64,000 bases of DNA, taken from NCBI RefSeq assembly GCF_000292345.1, contig NZ_ALOU01000009.1:1-64000 (forward strand). The letters run 5' to 3'. The notes under the pieces were generated by a model that saw nothing but the letters and a program-made list of their open reading frames with translations, was not told the DNA's origin and searched no databases. Both the position numbers and the translations under genes were made by a program. Numbering within the stretch: the first letter of the stretch is position 1; each line of letters starts with the position of its first letter. Shown here one piece after another: positions 1 to 8,567 of the stretch. The DNA is from Cupriavidus sp. BIS7 (GTDB lineage Bacteria; Pseudomonadota; Gammaproteobacteria; Burkholderiales; Burkholderiaceae).

Positions 1-832
1 TCCTGCCCGCCAGCACATCGCGCAACGCCGTCTCGCCGTACATGGCGGCGATGGCGCCGTCGAGCTTCGGATTGCTGCGCAGTTCGTTGCCGCCGTCCAC
101 GGCAAAGCTCTGCCCGGTCACCCAGCCTGACTCCGGTCCGGCCAGATAACGTACGGCAGCGGCAATATCGTCGGGCTCGCCAGCGCGGCCCAACGGCATT
201 TGCGCCACGAACAGGTCAAGCACGGCAGGGTTGTCGAACATCGGGTCCGTGGCGCCCGAACGCGTGAGCCCCGGGCGCACCGCGTTGACGCGGATATTGG
301 CTTCGGCCAGTTCCTCGGCAGCGCCGCGCACGAAAGCCTCCAGCCCGGCCTTGGCAGCGCAGTAGGCCGCCAGCCAGCGGAAATTCACGCGCGCCGCGGC
401 AGACGAGATGCAGACAATGCTGCCGCCATGCGGCGCCATCAGCGGTGCGGCGTGACGTACCGCCAGAAATGCGCTGGCGATGTTCAGTTCGATTTCCGCC
501 ATGAACGACGCAGCGTCGTGCATCAGCATTGGCCGGAAGCCGCCGCCGCCCACCGTCGGTACAACGATATCGAGCCGTTCGCGCAGGCCCCATGCCTGCT
601 GCAGCGCAGCCCGCACGTCTTCGTCGCGGCACGCGTCACCAACGCAGATTTCGATCGTGGCGCCCGGCACAGCTTCTCGCAGCGATTTCCGTGCTGCTTC
701 CAGCGCATCGCGCCGGCGGCCCATCAATGCCACCGCCGCGCCGTCGCGTGCGAGCGCCAGCGCGCTGGCCGCGCCAATGCCGCCGGCGCCGCCGGTCACC
801 AGCGCGGTCTTGCCTTCCAGTGCTTTCGTCAT
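1..832 (-). CDS. SDR-family oxidoreductase, C-terminus beyond the window
   Basis: Classical short-chain dehydrogenase/reductase read on the minus strand from an ATG at 832; the reading frame is open to the window edge, so the 3' end is missing. The first residues are MTKALEGKTALVTGG, with a TGGAGGIG dinucleotide-binding glycine motif near residue 14, a serine pair (SSAAARVN) and a YCAAKAG segment that supplies the catalytic Tyr and Lys. About 277 codons are visible, already a full SDR length, so only a short tail is lost. It sits 8 nt downstream of the SnoaL-like gene and shares its strand. It probably oxidises or reduces a hydroxyl or keto group of a steroid intermediate. The substrate is inferred only from the neighbours. 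Confidence 0.85.
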   Translation of the reverse strand, partial: MTKALEGKTALVTGGAGGIGAASALALARDGAAVALMGRRRDALEAARKSLREAVPGATIEICVGDACRDEDVRAALQQAWGLRERLDIVVPTVGGGGFRPMLMHDAASFMAEIELNIASAFLAVRHAAPLMAPHGGSIVCISSAAARVNFRWLAAYCAAKAGLEAFVRGAAEELAEANIRVNAVRPGLTRSGATDPMFDNPAVLDLFVAQMPLGRAGEPDDIAAAVRYLAGPESGWVTGQSFAVDGGNELRSNPKLDGAIAAMYGETALRDVLAGR

Positions 833-840
833 GTCGTGTC

Positions 841-1260
841 TCATCCTTTCAGTGGGAGATCCTGGGTCCAGTCCACCACCAGCGTGCGCGCTGCGATGCG
901 CCACTGGCCGTCGTGGCGCACGTAGCGGTCCTGGTAGCGCACGCCCCAGTCCAGCTTGCGCGGCACACCGGCCTCGTCCGCGTAGACGTGGTTGGCAATG
1001 CAGTACGTCTCGCCGCTCGCGCTGTCGCCATCAACGTCGACGAGCTGGTGATGCACGTGGTGTTGCGTGGCGCTGTAGCGGCCTAGCGCGGACATGCCCT
1101 CTGCAATGGCCGCTGCGCCGTCCAGGCTGAAGCCGGGGCCGGTCAGTAGCGCGTCGGGCGTGAACAATGACAACAGGCGCGCAAACTCGCGCCGGTCTAC
1201 CGCCTGCGCGTAACGGCAGGCGAGTGCATGGATAGCGTCCTTCGCTTCGATGTCCGTCAT
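841..1260 (-). CDS. SnoaL/NTF2-like polyketide-cyclase-fold protein
   Basis: A 139-residue single-domain protein of the SnoaL_4/NTF2-like superfamily, whose members include ketosteroid isomerases, bile-acid 7alpha-dehydratase and ring-hydroxylating dioxygenase beta subunits. The N-terminal helix has the usual spacing of acidic and Tyr residues (DAIHALACRYAQAVDRREF), followed by an HHVHHQLV stretch and a C-terminal WRIAARTLVVDW strand typical of the fold. It is transcribed in the same direction as the SDR at 832. The steroid neighbourhood makes an isomerase or dehydratase role attractive, but the family is functionally broad and I see no decisive catalytic signature. Confidence 0.75.
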   Translation of the reverse strand: MTDIEAKDAIHALACRYAQAVDRREFARLLSLFTPDALLTGPGFSLDGAAAIAEGMSALGRYSATQHHVHHQLVDVDGDSASGETYCIANHVYADEAGVPRKLDWGVRYQDRYVRHDGQWRIAARTLVVDWTQDLPLKG

Positions 1261-1411
1261 GGACTGTCTCCTTTGTGTTTATGAAAGCGTGGCGCGTCTA
1301 TCGTGGCCGTCCGCGGGGCCGTGGCCATCGTCCGGCTGGAGTAGCCCGCCGGCGCAGCGGATAGTCCGAACGAGTGATGTCACGCCCCGGCCCACGCCGC
1401 AACCTAGGGAG

Positions 1412-1422
1412 TGCCTTGTCCT
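1412..1422 (+). promoter_or_regulatory. 11-bp word shared with the regulator promoter region
   Basis: TGCCTTGTCCT lies 24 bp before the SDR start at 1446. The same word occurs on the minus strand at 14748-14758, in the region between the LuxR-type regulator and its divergent operon. It is a candidate operator. Only the sequence match is seen; protein binding is inferred. Confidence 0.25.
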
Positions 1423-1445
1423 ATCCAACATCCAAAGGAGGAAAC

Positions 1446-2312
1446 ATGGAAACATCGCAACACGCGCGCGTCGCGGTAGTCACCGGCGCGTCGCGCGGCG
1501 CCGGCAGGGGAATTGCGCTGGCGCTCGGCGCAACCGGCGCCACGGTGTATGTCACCGGACGGACCGAGCGGGAAGGCAGCGCGGCACTGCCCGGCACGAT
1601 CCACGCCACGGCGCGCGAGATCGACGCGCTCGGCGGGCGCGGCATCGCCGTGGCCTGCGATCATGCCGATGATGCGCAAGTCGCGGCCTTGTTCCAGCGC
1701 GTGCAAGCGGAAGCGGGACGGCTCGACATCCTGGTCAACAACGCCACCCATCTGCATGACGAACTGATCGTGCCGGGGCCGTTCTGGAAAAAGCCGCTGG
1801 AGATGACCGGCATCCTCGACGTGGGCCTGCGCTCTGGCTACGTGGCAAGCTGGCATGCCGCGCCCATCATGGCCGCGCAAGGCAACGGGCTGATCGTGTT
1901 CACGTCGTCGTTTGGCGCCAACTGCTATATGCACGGCCCGGCCTACGGCGCGCAGAAGGCGGGCGTCGACAAGTTCGCGCATGACATGGCGGTGGACCTG
2001 CGCTCGTTTGGCGTAGCGGCGGCCTCGCTGTGGATGGGCCCGCTTCGCACTGCACGCACGATGCGTGTATGGGAGAAACACCCCGACAAATACGCCTCGT
2101 TCGCACCGGTGGCCGAGACCCCGGAGTTCACCGGGCGCATCATCGACGCGCTGTATCGCGATCCGGCGTTGCTGGAAAAGTCCGGCCAGGTGCTGGTCTG
2201 CGCGGAAGCGGCGCTGGAATATGGCATCGTCGATGCCGAAGGTGTGCAGCCGCCGTCTTACCGCGAAGCGCTTGGCGGACCGCCGGCGTTTCATCCGGCG
2301 ATTGTGGAATAA
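1446..2312 (+). CDS. SDR-family oxidoreductase (DHRS1-like)
   Basis: A 288-residue short-chain dehydrogenase. The start is set at the ATG at 1446 because AAGGAGG lies 5 nt upstream (1435-1441); an in-frame upstream extension lacks such a site. It has a TGASRGAGRG nucleotide-binding loop near residue 15, NNAT at the end of beta-4, a TSSFG serine and a YGAQKAG catalytic segment. The C-terminal part, with a partner-specific loop around ALYRDPALLEKSGQ, resembles the DHRS1 group (SDR19C) rather than 3-oxoacyl-ACP reductases. It stands alone on the plus strand between two minus-strand SnoaL-like genes, and the 185-bp gap upstream must hold its promoter. Substrate unknown. Confidence 0.85.
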   Translation: METSQHARVAVVTGASRGAGRGIALALGATGATVYVTGRTEREGSAALPGTIHATAREIDALGGRGIAVACDHADDAQVAALFQRVQAEAGRLDILVNNATHLHDELIVPGPFWKKPLEMTGILDVGLRSGYVASWHAAPIMAAQGNGLIVFTSSFGANCYMHGPAYGAQKAGVDKFAHDMAVDLRSFGVAAASLWMGPLRTARTMRVWEKHPDKYASFAPVAETPEFTGRIIDALYRDPALLEKSGQVLVCAEAALEYGIVDAEGVQPPSYREALGGPPAFHPAIVE

Positions 2313-2344
2313 CAGCGTGTATTGAACGGCGTGTATTGACTGCG

Positions 2345-2370
2345 GGGCCGTGCCGATAAGGCCACGGCCC
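2345..2370. terminator. Hairpin between convergent genes
   Basis: GGGCCGTG (2345-2352) and CACGGCCC (2363-2370) form an 8-bp perfect stem with a 10-nt loop, located between the convergent stops of the SDR at 2312 and the SnoaL-like gene at 2380. There is no long T-run, so it may act as a weak or bidirectional terminator. Confidence 0.45.
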
Positions 2371-2379
2371 TGCCAGGCC

Positions 2380-2835
2380 TTACGTCCCCGTAGAAAGCAG
2401 CCCGGTTGTAAACACCGTGGCGCGAATCAGCCACGCGCCATCGATCTGCACATACTCGTCGGCGTACCGCCCGGTCAGGAACGTGCGCGCGCCGCTCGCA
2501 TCGTCCAGCGCCAGATAGGCCAGATCCCAGCCTCCGCGCGCGGTGCCGTCATCGCCAACTTCGATATCGCCCTGCCCAGCGAAATGCATCTCGCGCAGCG
2601 TTGGGCGGCACGCGAGTTCCGAATAGCACTGCACCAGCGCATCACGCCCGGCAAAGCTGCCAATGCGGTCGTAGTGGATATGCGCGCCTTCCGCCACAAA
2701 GCACGCACGCATTGCCTCGGGGTTCTTGTCATCGCAGGCGCGCAGGTAGCGCTGCTTGAGCGCGCGGATGGCATCGGCCGCTTCCAGCCGCTCCAGTCGC
2801 CGCGCAAGCGCGGCGATCTCGTTGGTCTCACTCAT
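2380..2835 (-). CDS. SnoaL/NTF2-like protein
   Basis: A 151-residue NTF2-like protein with a leading coiled-looking helix (IAALARRLERLEAADAIRAL) and then the SnoaL core: KQRYLRACDDKNPEAM, a GRDALVQCYSEL helix and a strand ending WLIRATVFTTG. The RLERLEAADAIRALKQRY start resembles proteins annotated near bile-acid 7alpha-dehydratase (BaiE). It lies 15 nt downstream of the FadD3-like ligase gene on the same strand and is probably cotranscribed with it. It is a second, distinct NTF2-like protein in the steroid cluster. A dehydratase or isomerase role is inference. Confidence 0.75.
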   Translation of the reverse strand: MSETNEIAALARRLERLEAADAIRALKQRYLRACDDKNPEAMRACFVAEGAHIHYDRIGSFAGRDALVQCYSELACRPTLREMHFAGQGDIEVGDDGTARGGWDLAYLALDDASGARTFLTGRYADEYVQIDGAWLIRATVFTTGLLSTGT

Positions 2836-2850
2836 TGGTTCTCTCCGGGG

Positions 2851-4488
2851 TCACGATGCCCGCAACTGGTACTTCAATACCTTGCCGGCCGCGCTGACAG
2901 GCAGCGTCGGCACGAACACAACTTCGCGCGGCACCTTGTAGTTGGCCATCTGCCGGCGTGCCCAGCCGATCAGTGCGTCGGCATCCAGTCGCGCGCCATG
3001 GCGCAGCACCACGTAGGCGCGGCCAACCTCGCCCAGGCGGTCATGCGGCATGCCCACCACCGCCACCTGCGCAACGGCTGGATGGGCCACCAGCAACTTC
3101 TCCACCTCGGCCGGATAGCAGTTGAAGCCGCCGACGATAAACATGTCCTTGATGCGGTCGGTGATACGCAGGTAGCCGCGCGCATCGAGCGTGCCCACGT
3201 CACCGGTGTGCAGCCAGCCATCGGCGTCAATCGTTTCGGCGGTCGCCTCGGGCAAGTCGAAATAGCCTTGCATCACGTTGTAGCCGCGCACCAGCACCTC
3301 GCCGGGCTCACCGGTTGGCACCGGCTGCCCCTGCGCGTCAACGCAGCGGATCTCGATGCCAGGCATCGCCCGGCCCGAGGTACCGGCAACGGTGTCGGCA
3401 TCGTCCTCGGCACGCGTCAGCGTGGCAAAGCCGCACGATTCGGTCAGGCCGTAGCCGGTGATGACCGTATCGAAGCCCAGTTCGTCACGCATGCGCTCGA
3501 TCAGCGTGGGCGCAATGGCAGAGGCACCGGTCACGGCAATGCGCAGCGATGACAGATCGAACTCGCGCAGGCGCGGTGCGTTCAGCAGCGTCTGGTAGAG
3601 CGTGGGCGGCCCGGGCAGCACGGATATGCGCTCGTTCTCGACGCGGGTCATGACGGCCTCGGCATCGAACACCAGGTGCGGCAGCACCGTGGCCCCGCGC
3701 GAAAGCGCCGCCAGCCAGCCGGCCTTGTAGCCAAACGTATGGAAGAACGGATTGACGATCAGGTAGCGGTCACCCGCGCGCACGCCGGTGATCGCGGCCC
3801 AGCCGTCGATGGCGCGCAGGTTCTGCGCGTGCGCGGTCATCACGCCCTTGGGCCGGCCGGTGGTGCCGGAGGTGAACATGATGTCCATCGGCATATCGCC
3901 GTGCACGCCAGCCTCGCGCTGCGCGAACGCGCCCATCTCCGTGCGCGGCGCCAGCGCCAGGAAGGACTCCCAGCTCAGTTCGTCCGTGTCCATTGCACGG
4001 CCGTGCCCCGCGCGCAGGATCACCAGCCGTTCGAGCGTGGCGGGACGGTGTGGCGCCAGCATGCGCGGATAGCTCTCGCCGAGGAAGTCGTCGACGCAGA
4101 ACAGCAGGCGTGCGCCGCTATCGGCCAGCACCGCGCCCGCCTCTGCGCCCTTCATGCGCGTATTGAGCGGCACCAGTGCCGCGCCCACGCTATGCGTGGC
4201 CAGCGCCGCGAGAATCCACTCGGAGAAATTGGGTGCCCACACGGCAATGCGGTCGCCAGGCTGCACGCCAAGCGCCATCAGTGCGCGTGCGGCCTCGATC
4301 CGGGCGGCGTCCAGCGCGGCGTAGGACAGGCGCAGGCCGTCCTCCTGGATCGCAACACGCTCGCCGTGGCGCTGCGCCGCGCGCCGCACAAGCTCGGGAA
4401 TCGTGGCGGCGATGTCCTCGCACGCTGCCGGCAAGGCGCCGATCGTATCGATGGCGTCGACGTCGTCGATGGTGTCAGATGGAGTCAT
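2851..4488 (-). CDS. AMP-binding acyl-CoA ligase, FadD3-like
   Basis: A 545-residue member of the ANL (acyl-CoA synthetase) superfamily that should activate a carboxylate with ATP and CoA. The P-loop TSGTTGRPKG is at residues 206-215, YGLTES and the HTGDVGTLD hinge follow, and the C-terminal SAAGKVLKY supplies the catalytic lysine (K536). The sequence style (ACEDIAATIPELVRRAA start, PFFHTFGYKAGW) matches the FadD3 family, whose actinobacterial member makes the CoA ester of the steroid C/D-ring propionate (HIP). Its start lies one base from the stop of the KshB-like reductase gene, so the two are one transcript. Alternative: ligase for another medium-chain or cyclic acid. Confidence 0.85.
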   Translation of the reverse strand: MTPSDTIDDVDAIDTIGALPAACEDIAATIPELVRRAAQRHGERVAIQEDGLRLSYAALDAARIEAARALMALGVQPGDRIAVWAPNFSEWILAALATHSVGAALVPLNTRMKGAEAGAVLADSGARLLFCVDDFLGESYPRMLAPHRPATLERLVILRAGHGRAMDTDELSWESFLALAPRTEMGAFAQREAGVHGDMPMDIMFTSGTTGRPKGVMTAHAQNLRAIDGWAAITGVRAGDRYLIVNPFFHTFGYKAGWLAALSRGATVLPHLVFDAEAVMTRVENERISVLPGPPTLYQTLLNAPRLREFDLSSLRIAVTGASAIAPTLIERMRDELGFDTVITGYGLTESCGFATLTRAEDDADTVAGTSGRAMPGIEIRCVDAQGQPVPTGEPGEVLVRGYNVMQGYFDLPEATAETIDADGWLHTGDVGTLDARGYLRITDRIKDMFIVGGFNCYPAEVEKLLVAHPAVAQVAVVGMPHDRLGEVGRAYVVLRHGARLDADALIGWARRQMANYKVPREVVFVPTLPVSAAGKVLKYQLRAS

Positions 4489-4489
4489 G

Positions 4490-5533
4490 TCAGTCCGGAA
4501 ACTTCAGGTGAATGTCGCCGCTTGCCGGACGCGCCTGGCAAGCCAGGGTCCAGCCGTCTTCCAGGTCAGCCTGGTCAAGCACATGGTTCTCGCCGAGCGT
4601 CACTTCGCCCTGCGTCACCTGGCACATGCAGGCGCCGCACAGGCCGCCACGGCACGAGTTGGGCGCCGCCACGCCTGCGCGCAGCAACGCGTCGAGCACG
4701 GTTTCGTCAGGCGCCACGCCAAGCTGGTGGGTCTGGCCGTCGAGTGCCACCGTCAGCGATGCACCGTGGACGGTGGCGGCCGGTGAGGCGGTTGACGCCG
4801 CTACGGTCTGCGCGGGCGCGGCATCGGGCAGCGACACAAAGCGCTCCACATGCAGCTTCCCGCGTGGCACGCCCAGTGCCTGCAGTGCGGCCTGCGCGCT
4901 GTCCATAAACGGGCCCGGCCCGCAGATAAAGCATTCGGACAGGCTCCAGGGCCGGACCAGTTCCTCGATCTGGCGCTGGCCCGGTGGGCCCTGCACGCTG
5001 TCCAGCCAGTGAATCACGCGCAGCCGGCCCGGATGGCGCTGTGCCAGATCGGCAAGCGCCTCGCGGAATATCACGGAGCGCTCGTCGCGGTTGGCATAGA
5101 CCAGCGTCACCGCGCCGCGCCCGTGGCGCAGCGCGGCCTTGGCAATCGACAGCACCGGCGTGATGCCGCTGCCGCCAGCCAGCAGCAGGAAATCGCCATG
5201 CAGCGTCGGCGGCGTGAACACGCCCGCCGGCGGCATGACCTCCACGGTGTCGCCCGCGCCAAGGTGATCGCAGACCCAGTTGGACACCCGGCCGCCCTGC
5301 ACGCGCTTGATCGTCACGCGCAGCGCGCTGTCCACGTCCGGCGCGCTGGAAAGCGAATAGCAGCGCTGCTGCGGCACGCCGTTGACGGGCACGCGCAACG
5401 TCAGGAACTGGCCCGGCCGATAGGCAAAGGTATCGCGCAGGCTGTCCGGCAGCGTGAACACCAGCGAATGCGCCTGGTCCGTTTCCGCCACGACCTCGGC
5501 GATCTGCAGCCGATGAAATTGCGCTTGTACCAT
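4490..5533 (-). CDS. Ferredoxin reductase, KshB-like oxygenase reductase component
   Basis: A 347-residue electron-transfer flavoprotein with FAD, NAD(P)H and plant-type [2Fe-2S] domains in that order. The FAD motif RCYS is at 57-60, GGSGITPVLS at about 120-129 marks the pyridine-nucleotide domain, and cysteines C294, C299, C302 and C332 form the cluster site. This architecture is shared by KshB (3-ketosteroid 9alpha-hydroxylase reductase), PaaE and related reductases. Placement among delta1- and delta4-steroid dehydrogenases and HsaA/HsaB-like genes favours KshB, which opens ring B together with the Rieske oxygenase KshA. No KshA is encoded here, so the partner must be elsewhere. The 11-nt gap to the SDR upstream supports an operon. 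Confidence 0.8.
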   Translation of the reverse strand: MVQAQFHRLQIAEVVAETDQAHSLVFTLPDSLRDTFAYRPGQFLTLRVPVNGVPQQRCYSLSSAPDVDSALRVTIKRVQGGRVSNWVCDHLGAGDTVEVMPPAGVFTPPTLHGDFLLLAGGSGITPVLSIAKAALRHGRGAVTLVYANRDERSVIFREALADLAQRHPGRLRVIHWLDSVQGPPGQRQIEELVRPWSLSECFICGPGPFMDSAQAALQALGVPRGKLHVERFVSLPDAAPAQTVAASTASPAATVHGASLTVALDGQTHQLGVAPDETVLDALLRAGVAAPNSCRGGLCGACMCQVTQGEVTLGENHVLDQADLEDGWTLACQARPASGDIHLKFPD

Positions 5534-5544
5534 GATCGATTGCG

Positions 5545-6306
5545 TCAGGCGACGCCCATGATGGTCTGCGCGTTGTCGACGCGCAGTTCCGCGCCATTGA
5601 TAAAGCGCGATTCGTCGGATGCGAGGAACAGGACCAGGTTGGCCACGTCACGCGGATGGCACATGCGCTGCATCGGGTCCATGCCCTCGACATCGGGCAT
5701 GGCCGTGACGCCGCCCGGCAGGAAGGCCGCCGTCATCGGCGTCAGGATGCCGTCCGGATGGATCGAGTTGCAGCGGACCTTGTAGCCGCTCTGCTTGCAG
5801 TGCACCGCCACGCTGCGCGTGAGCGCCGCCACGGCACCCTTGCTGGCGCTGTAGGCACAGAACGCGCCCATGCCGCCAAGCGCCGCCACCGACGACATGT
5901 TGACGATGCTGCCGCCGCCGGCCCGCATCGCCGCCACGCCGTACTTGCAGCCAAGGAAGTAGCCCTCCGCGTTGATGCGCATCACGCGCTGCCATTGCTC
6001 CAGCGACGTATCCTCGATCGTGCCGAGCAGCAGGATGGCGGCATTGTTGACGAGCACGTTCGGCGCGCCAAAGCGCTGTTCGGTACGTGCGATCACCTGC
6101 TGCCAGCCCACTTCACTGGCGATGTCGTGCTGCACGAACAGCGCGGCGTCGCCAATCTCGCGCGCCAGCGCGTGGCCGGCTTCCTCGTTCAGATCGGTCA
6201 GCACCACGCGCGCGCCTTCGCGCGCCAGCAGCAGTGCATCCTCCTTGCCGACTCCGCTTGCGGCGCCGGTGACGATGGCGATCTTTCCTTCAGTACGTCG
6301 GCTCAT
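5545..6306 (-). CDS. SDR-family oxidoreductase
   Basis: A 253-residue classical SDR. The start is the ATG at 6306 because AGGAG lies 7 nt upstream and the protein then begins right before the TGAASGVG cofactor loop; longer upstream readings run into the preceding gene. NNAA, MSSVAA and YSASKGA provide the structural Asn and the catalytic Ser-Tyr-Lys. It ends with a substrate-lid region containing many methionines (MPDVEGMDPMQRM). The gene overlaps the end of the 4-dehydrogenase gene by 17 nt, indicating translational coupling. The resemblance is to hydroxysteroid- and cyclopentanol-dehydrogenase-type SDRs, so oxidation of a steroid hydroxyl is likely. Position specificity cannot be read. Confidence 0.85.
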   Translation of the reverse strand: MSRRTEGKIAIVTGAASGVGKEDALLLAREGARVVLTDLNEEAGHALAREIGDAALFVQHDIASEVGWQQVIARTEQRFGAPNVLVNNAAILLLGTIEDTSLEQWQRVMRINAEGYFLGCKYGVAAMRAGGGSIVNMSSVAALGGMGAFCAYSASKGAVAALTRSVAVHCKQSGYKVRCNSIHPDGILTPMTAAFLPGGVTAMPDVEGMDPMQRMCHPRDVANLVLFLASDESRFINGAELRVDNAQTIMGVA

Positions 6307-7993
6307 GACTAGTCTCCTGATTGGTATCCGCCTGCCGTTGCTCGGCAAGCTGGTGAACAAGATGGTGGCCCGCATTGCGGCCCGACCAGATGCAATCGGC
6401 CAGCGACAGGCCGCTGATGTAGTGGTTGGAGGGAATGCCCACGGCGGTCCGGCCCACCGCATACAGGCCCGCGATGGACGTGGTGCCGCTGGCCGTCAGC
6501 ACGCGCGCGCTGGACTCTTCCACGCGCAGGCCGCCGAGGGTGATGGCCGGACACGGGAAGAGGCGGCTATCCGCCGAGATATCGATGGCAACCCACGGTC
6601 CGGTTTCCAGCGAGGCGCACATCGCCGCCGACTTGCCCGCAGGATCGGGGGCATCGCCGCGACCGGCCGCGTTGTAGGCATCGAGCGTCGCCTGCAGCGT
6701 CGCGGGCGGCATGCCGAGCCGGTTGGCCAGCGCCTCGACACTGCGCGCCCGCCGGGAGCCGGCCAGCATCAGCATCGCGGCCGGCAGGGCCTGAAACGAC
6801 CAGAGTCGGCCCGAGAACGCTTCGCGCATTGCCGCGCGCGCCAGTTGGCGGTTCAGTATCAGCCACGCACGGCCACCGTGCCGCTCGCAGATAGCGTGGC
6901 CCAGCGTGGCACCGTAGGTTTCCTCGTTGCCGATGCGCTTGCCCTGCGCGTCAACCACGCAGCCGCGTGCCCAATCAAACGGCGGATTGATAAAGCGCCA
7001 TGCGGACACACGCTCCAGGTGCCGCGTGGCCCCGCCAGCCGATTCGCCGAGCCGGATGCCGCTGCCGTCGCAACCGGTGGCACCAAGCCGCCAGTTCGGC
7101 AGGTATCGGGGCGCGTGACGCGACACCATCGCATGATTGAAGATGAAGCCGCCGGTGGCCAGCACCACGGCCCCGGTGCGCACCGGCACTGGCCGTGCAT
7201 AACGCAACTCAAGCTCCAGCACCTTCGCGCGCAGCGAATCGGCGACCCCCGGCATGGCGTTGTGCACCCGCTCAGCCAGCCGTGCCAGGCGCGCATGGCG
7301 CTTCTGATGGCTGGCTGGCACCTGCCAAAGCTCCACGCCGATGACCGCCCCCGAGCGGTCGACGATCAGCCTGCGCGCGGCGGTCTGGCGCATCACCGTC
7401 ACCTCGGGCCGCGCCTGTACCGCGCCACGCAGGGCGCTATAGAGCGTACGGCCGGACTGGCCCTGGCCCTTGACGCGATGCCCGCGCGGCGCCGGCTCGG
7501 CATGGCGCGCGTAGGCCGGCACCGATTCATTGCCCGAGTAGTACAGGAAGTAAGGCTGCGCGGGATAGGAAGTCTTGCGCGGCGGCATCGCACCATTGAA
7601 CTGCACGCCAATCTCTTCGAGCCAGTCGATCATCTCCCGGCTGCGCTCGCAGAAGCGCTGCAGCGTCGGCTCGCTGATGACGTCGCCGGTTTCCTGGCGC
7701 AGGTAGCCAGCCATCTCGCGCGGTGTGTCGGCATAGCCCGCCGCCTGCTGGTACGGCGTACCGCCCCCGGCATAGACCACCCCGCCGCTCTTGATGCTGG
7801 CACCGCCGCCCTCGAAGCGCTCGGCAACGATCACGCTGGCGCCGCCGCGCGCGGCTTCCAGCGCGGCGCAGGCACCTGCGGCGCCGAAGCCGACCACCAC
7901 GGCGTCGCAGGTGGCCTGCCAGGGATAGGCCTCGGGGTCATCGAGCCGCAGTGGAGCGTAGACCGGCGTGGCGCTGTCGGGTGGAGCTTTCAT
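6290..7993 (-). CDS. FAD-dependent 3-ketosteroid 4(5alpha)-dehydrogenase-like protein
   Basis: A 567-residue FAD-binding flavoprotein of the fumarate reductase/KstD superfamily. It begins with a GFGAAGACAALEAARGG Rossmann motif near residue 36 and a GGASIKSGG flavin loop. The C-terminal NHYISGLSLADCI puts Tyr525 and Ser527 where delta4-(5alpha)-ketosteroid dehydrogenase of Rhodococcus has its Tyr-x-Ser pair, whereas delta1 enzymes carry a YPGAG motif there. It should introduce the C4-C5 double bond into 5alpha-3-ketosteroids (TesI/Kst4D role). It is 49 nt downstream of the HsaB-like gene and overlaps the next SDR. An unrelated FAD reductase of this broad family is the alternative. Confidence 0.8.
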   Translation of the reverse strand: MKAPPDSATPVYAPLRLDDPEAYPWQATCDAVVVGFGAAGACAALEAARGGASVIVAERFEGGGASIKSGGVVYAGGGTPYQQAAGYADTPREMAGYLRQETGDVISEPTLQRFCERSREMIDWLEEIGVQFNGAMPPRKTSYPAQPYFLYYSGNESVPAYARHAEPAPRGHRVKGQGQSGRTLYSALRGAVQARPEVTVMRQTAARRLIVDRSGAVIGVELWQVPASHQKRHARLARLAERVHNAMPGVADSLRAKVLELELRYARPVPVRTGAVVLATGGFIFNHAMVSRHAPRYLPNWRLGATGCDGSGIRLGESAGGATRHLERVSAWRFINPPFDWARGCVVDAQGKRIGNEETYGATLGHAICERHGGRAWLILNRQLARAAMREAFSGRLWSFQALPAAMLMLAGSRRARSVEALANRLGMPPATLQATLDAYNAAGRGDAPDPAGKSAAMCASLETGPWVAIDISADSRLFPCPAITLGGLRVEESSARVLTASGTTSIAGLYAVGRTAVGIPSNHYISGLSLADCIWSGRNAGHHLVHQLAEQRQADTNQETSHEPTY

Positions 7994-8042
7994 GGTGAAC
8001 CTTGCTGGCAGTTATCAGGTGTTGGCAGGTGTTGGCGGGTAG

Positions 8043-8567
8043 TCAGGCGGCGCAAAGTGCGGTCAGCGGCGCCGAGGTGGTATAGGCCCCATCGACATAG
8101 ACCAGCGGCGACACTTCCCCCGCCAGCCGTACTTCGCGCAGGCGGCCGATAAAGACCGCATGCGTGCCGTAATCGAAGCGGCCGTCCTGCTGGCAGATCA
8201 GGTTGGCCTGGGCATTGCGCAGGCACGGCACGCCGAGCAGATCGTCGTCCCACTGCCCGCTGGTAAAGCGTTCCTCGCCCTTGAGGCGCCCGCTGCAATC
8301 GACCGCGATGTCGCGATGGTCGGCGGCCAGCAGGTTGATGCAGAAATCGACGCCCGCGTCGAGCGGCGGATAGAGCGACGAACTGCGGTTAATGCAGATC
8401 AGCAGCGAAGGCGGATCGGCGGACAGCGAATCAACCGCCGTCACCGACATCGAATAGCGCCGCTCGCCGTGGCGGCAGCTGATAACGGCCACCGAGCGCG
8501 CCATGCGGCGCATCGCCTGCAGCATGTCGTCGCGCAGCGTGGCGCTGGATTCGGGATTGGCGCTCAT
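8043..8567 (-). CDS. Flavin reductase domain protein, HsaB-like
   Basis: A 174-residue flavin reductase (FMN-binding split barrel). It shows the typical SMSVTAVDSLSADPPSLLICIN strand pair that binds flavin and a FDYGTHAVFIGRL segment near the dimer interface. Such small reductases supply FMNH2 to two-component monooxygenases; HsaB/TesA1 does this for HsaA in steroid ring-A hydroxylation, and an HsaA-like gene is 1.8 kb upstream on the same strand. GGAGG precedes the start, and the ATG overlaps the TGA of the KstD gene by 4 nt (8564-8567), so translation is coupled. It could also serve the luciferase-like monooxygenase at 11651. Confidence 0.85.
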   Translation of the reverse strand: MSANPESSATLRDDMLQAMRRMARSVAVISCRHGERRYSMSVTAVDSLSADPPSLLICINRSSSLYPPLDAGVDFCINLLAADHRDIAVDCSGRLKGEERFTSGQWDDDLLGVPCLRNAQANLICQQDGRFDYGTHAVFIGRLREVRLAGEVSPLVYVDGAYTTSAPLTALCAA

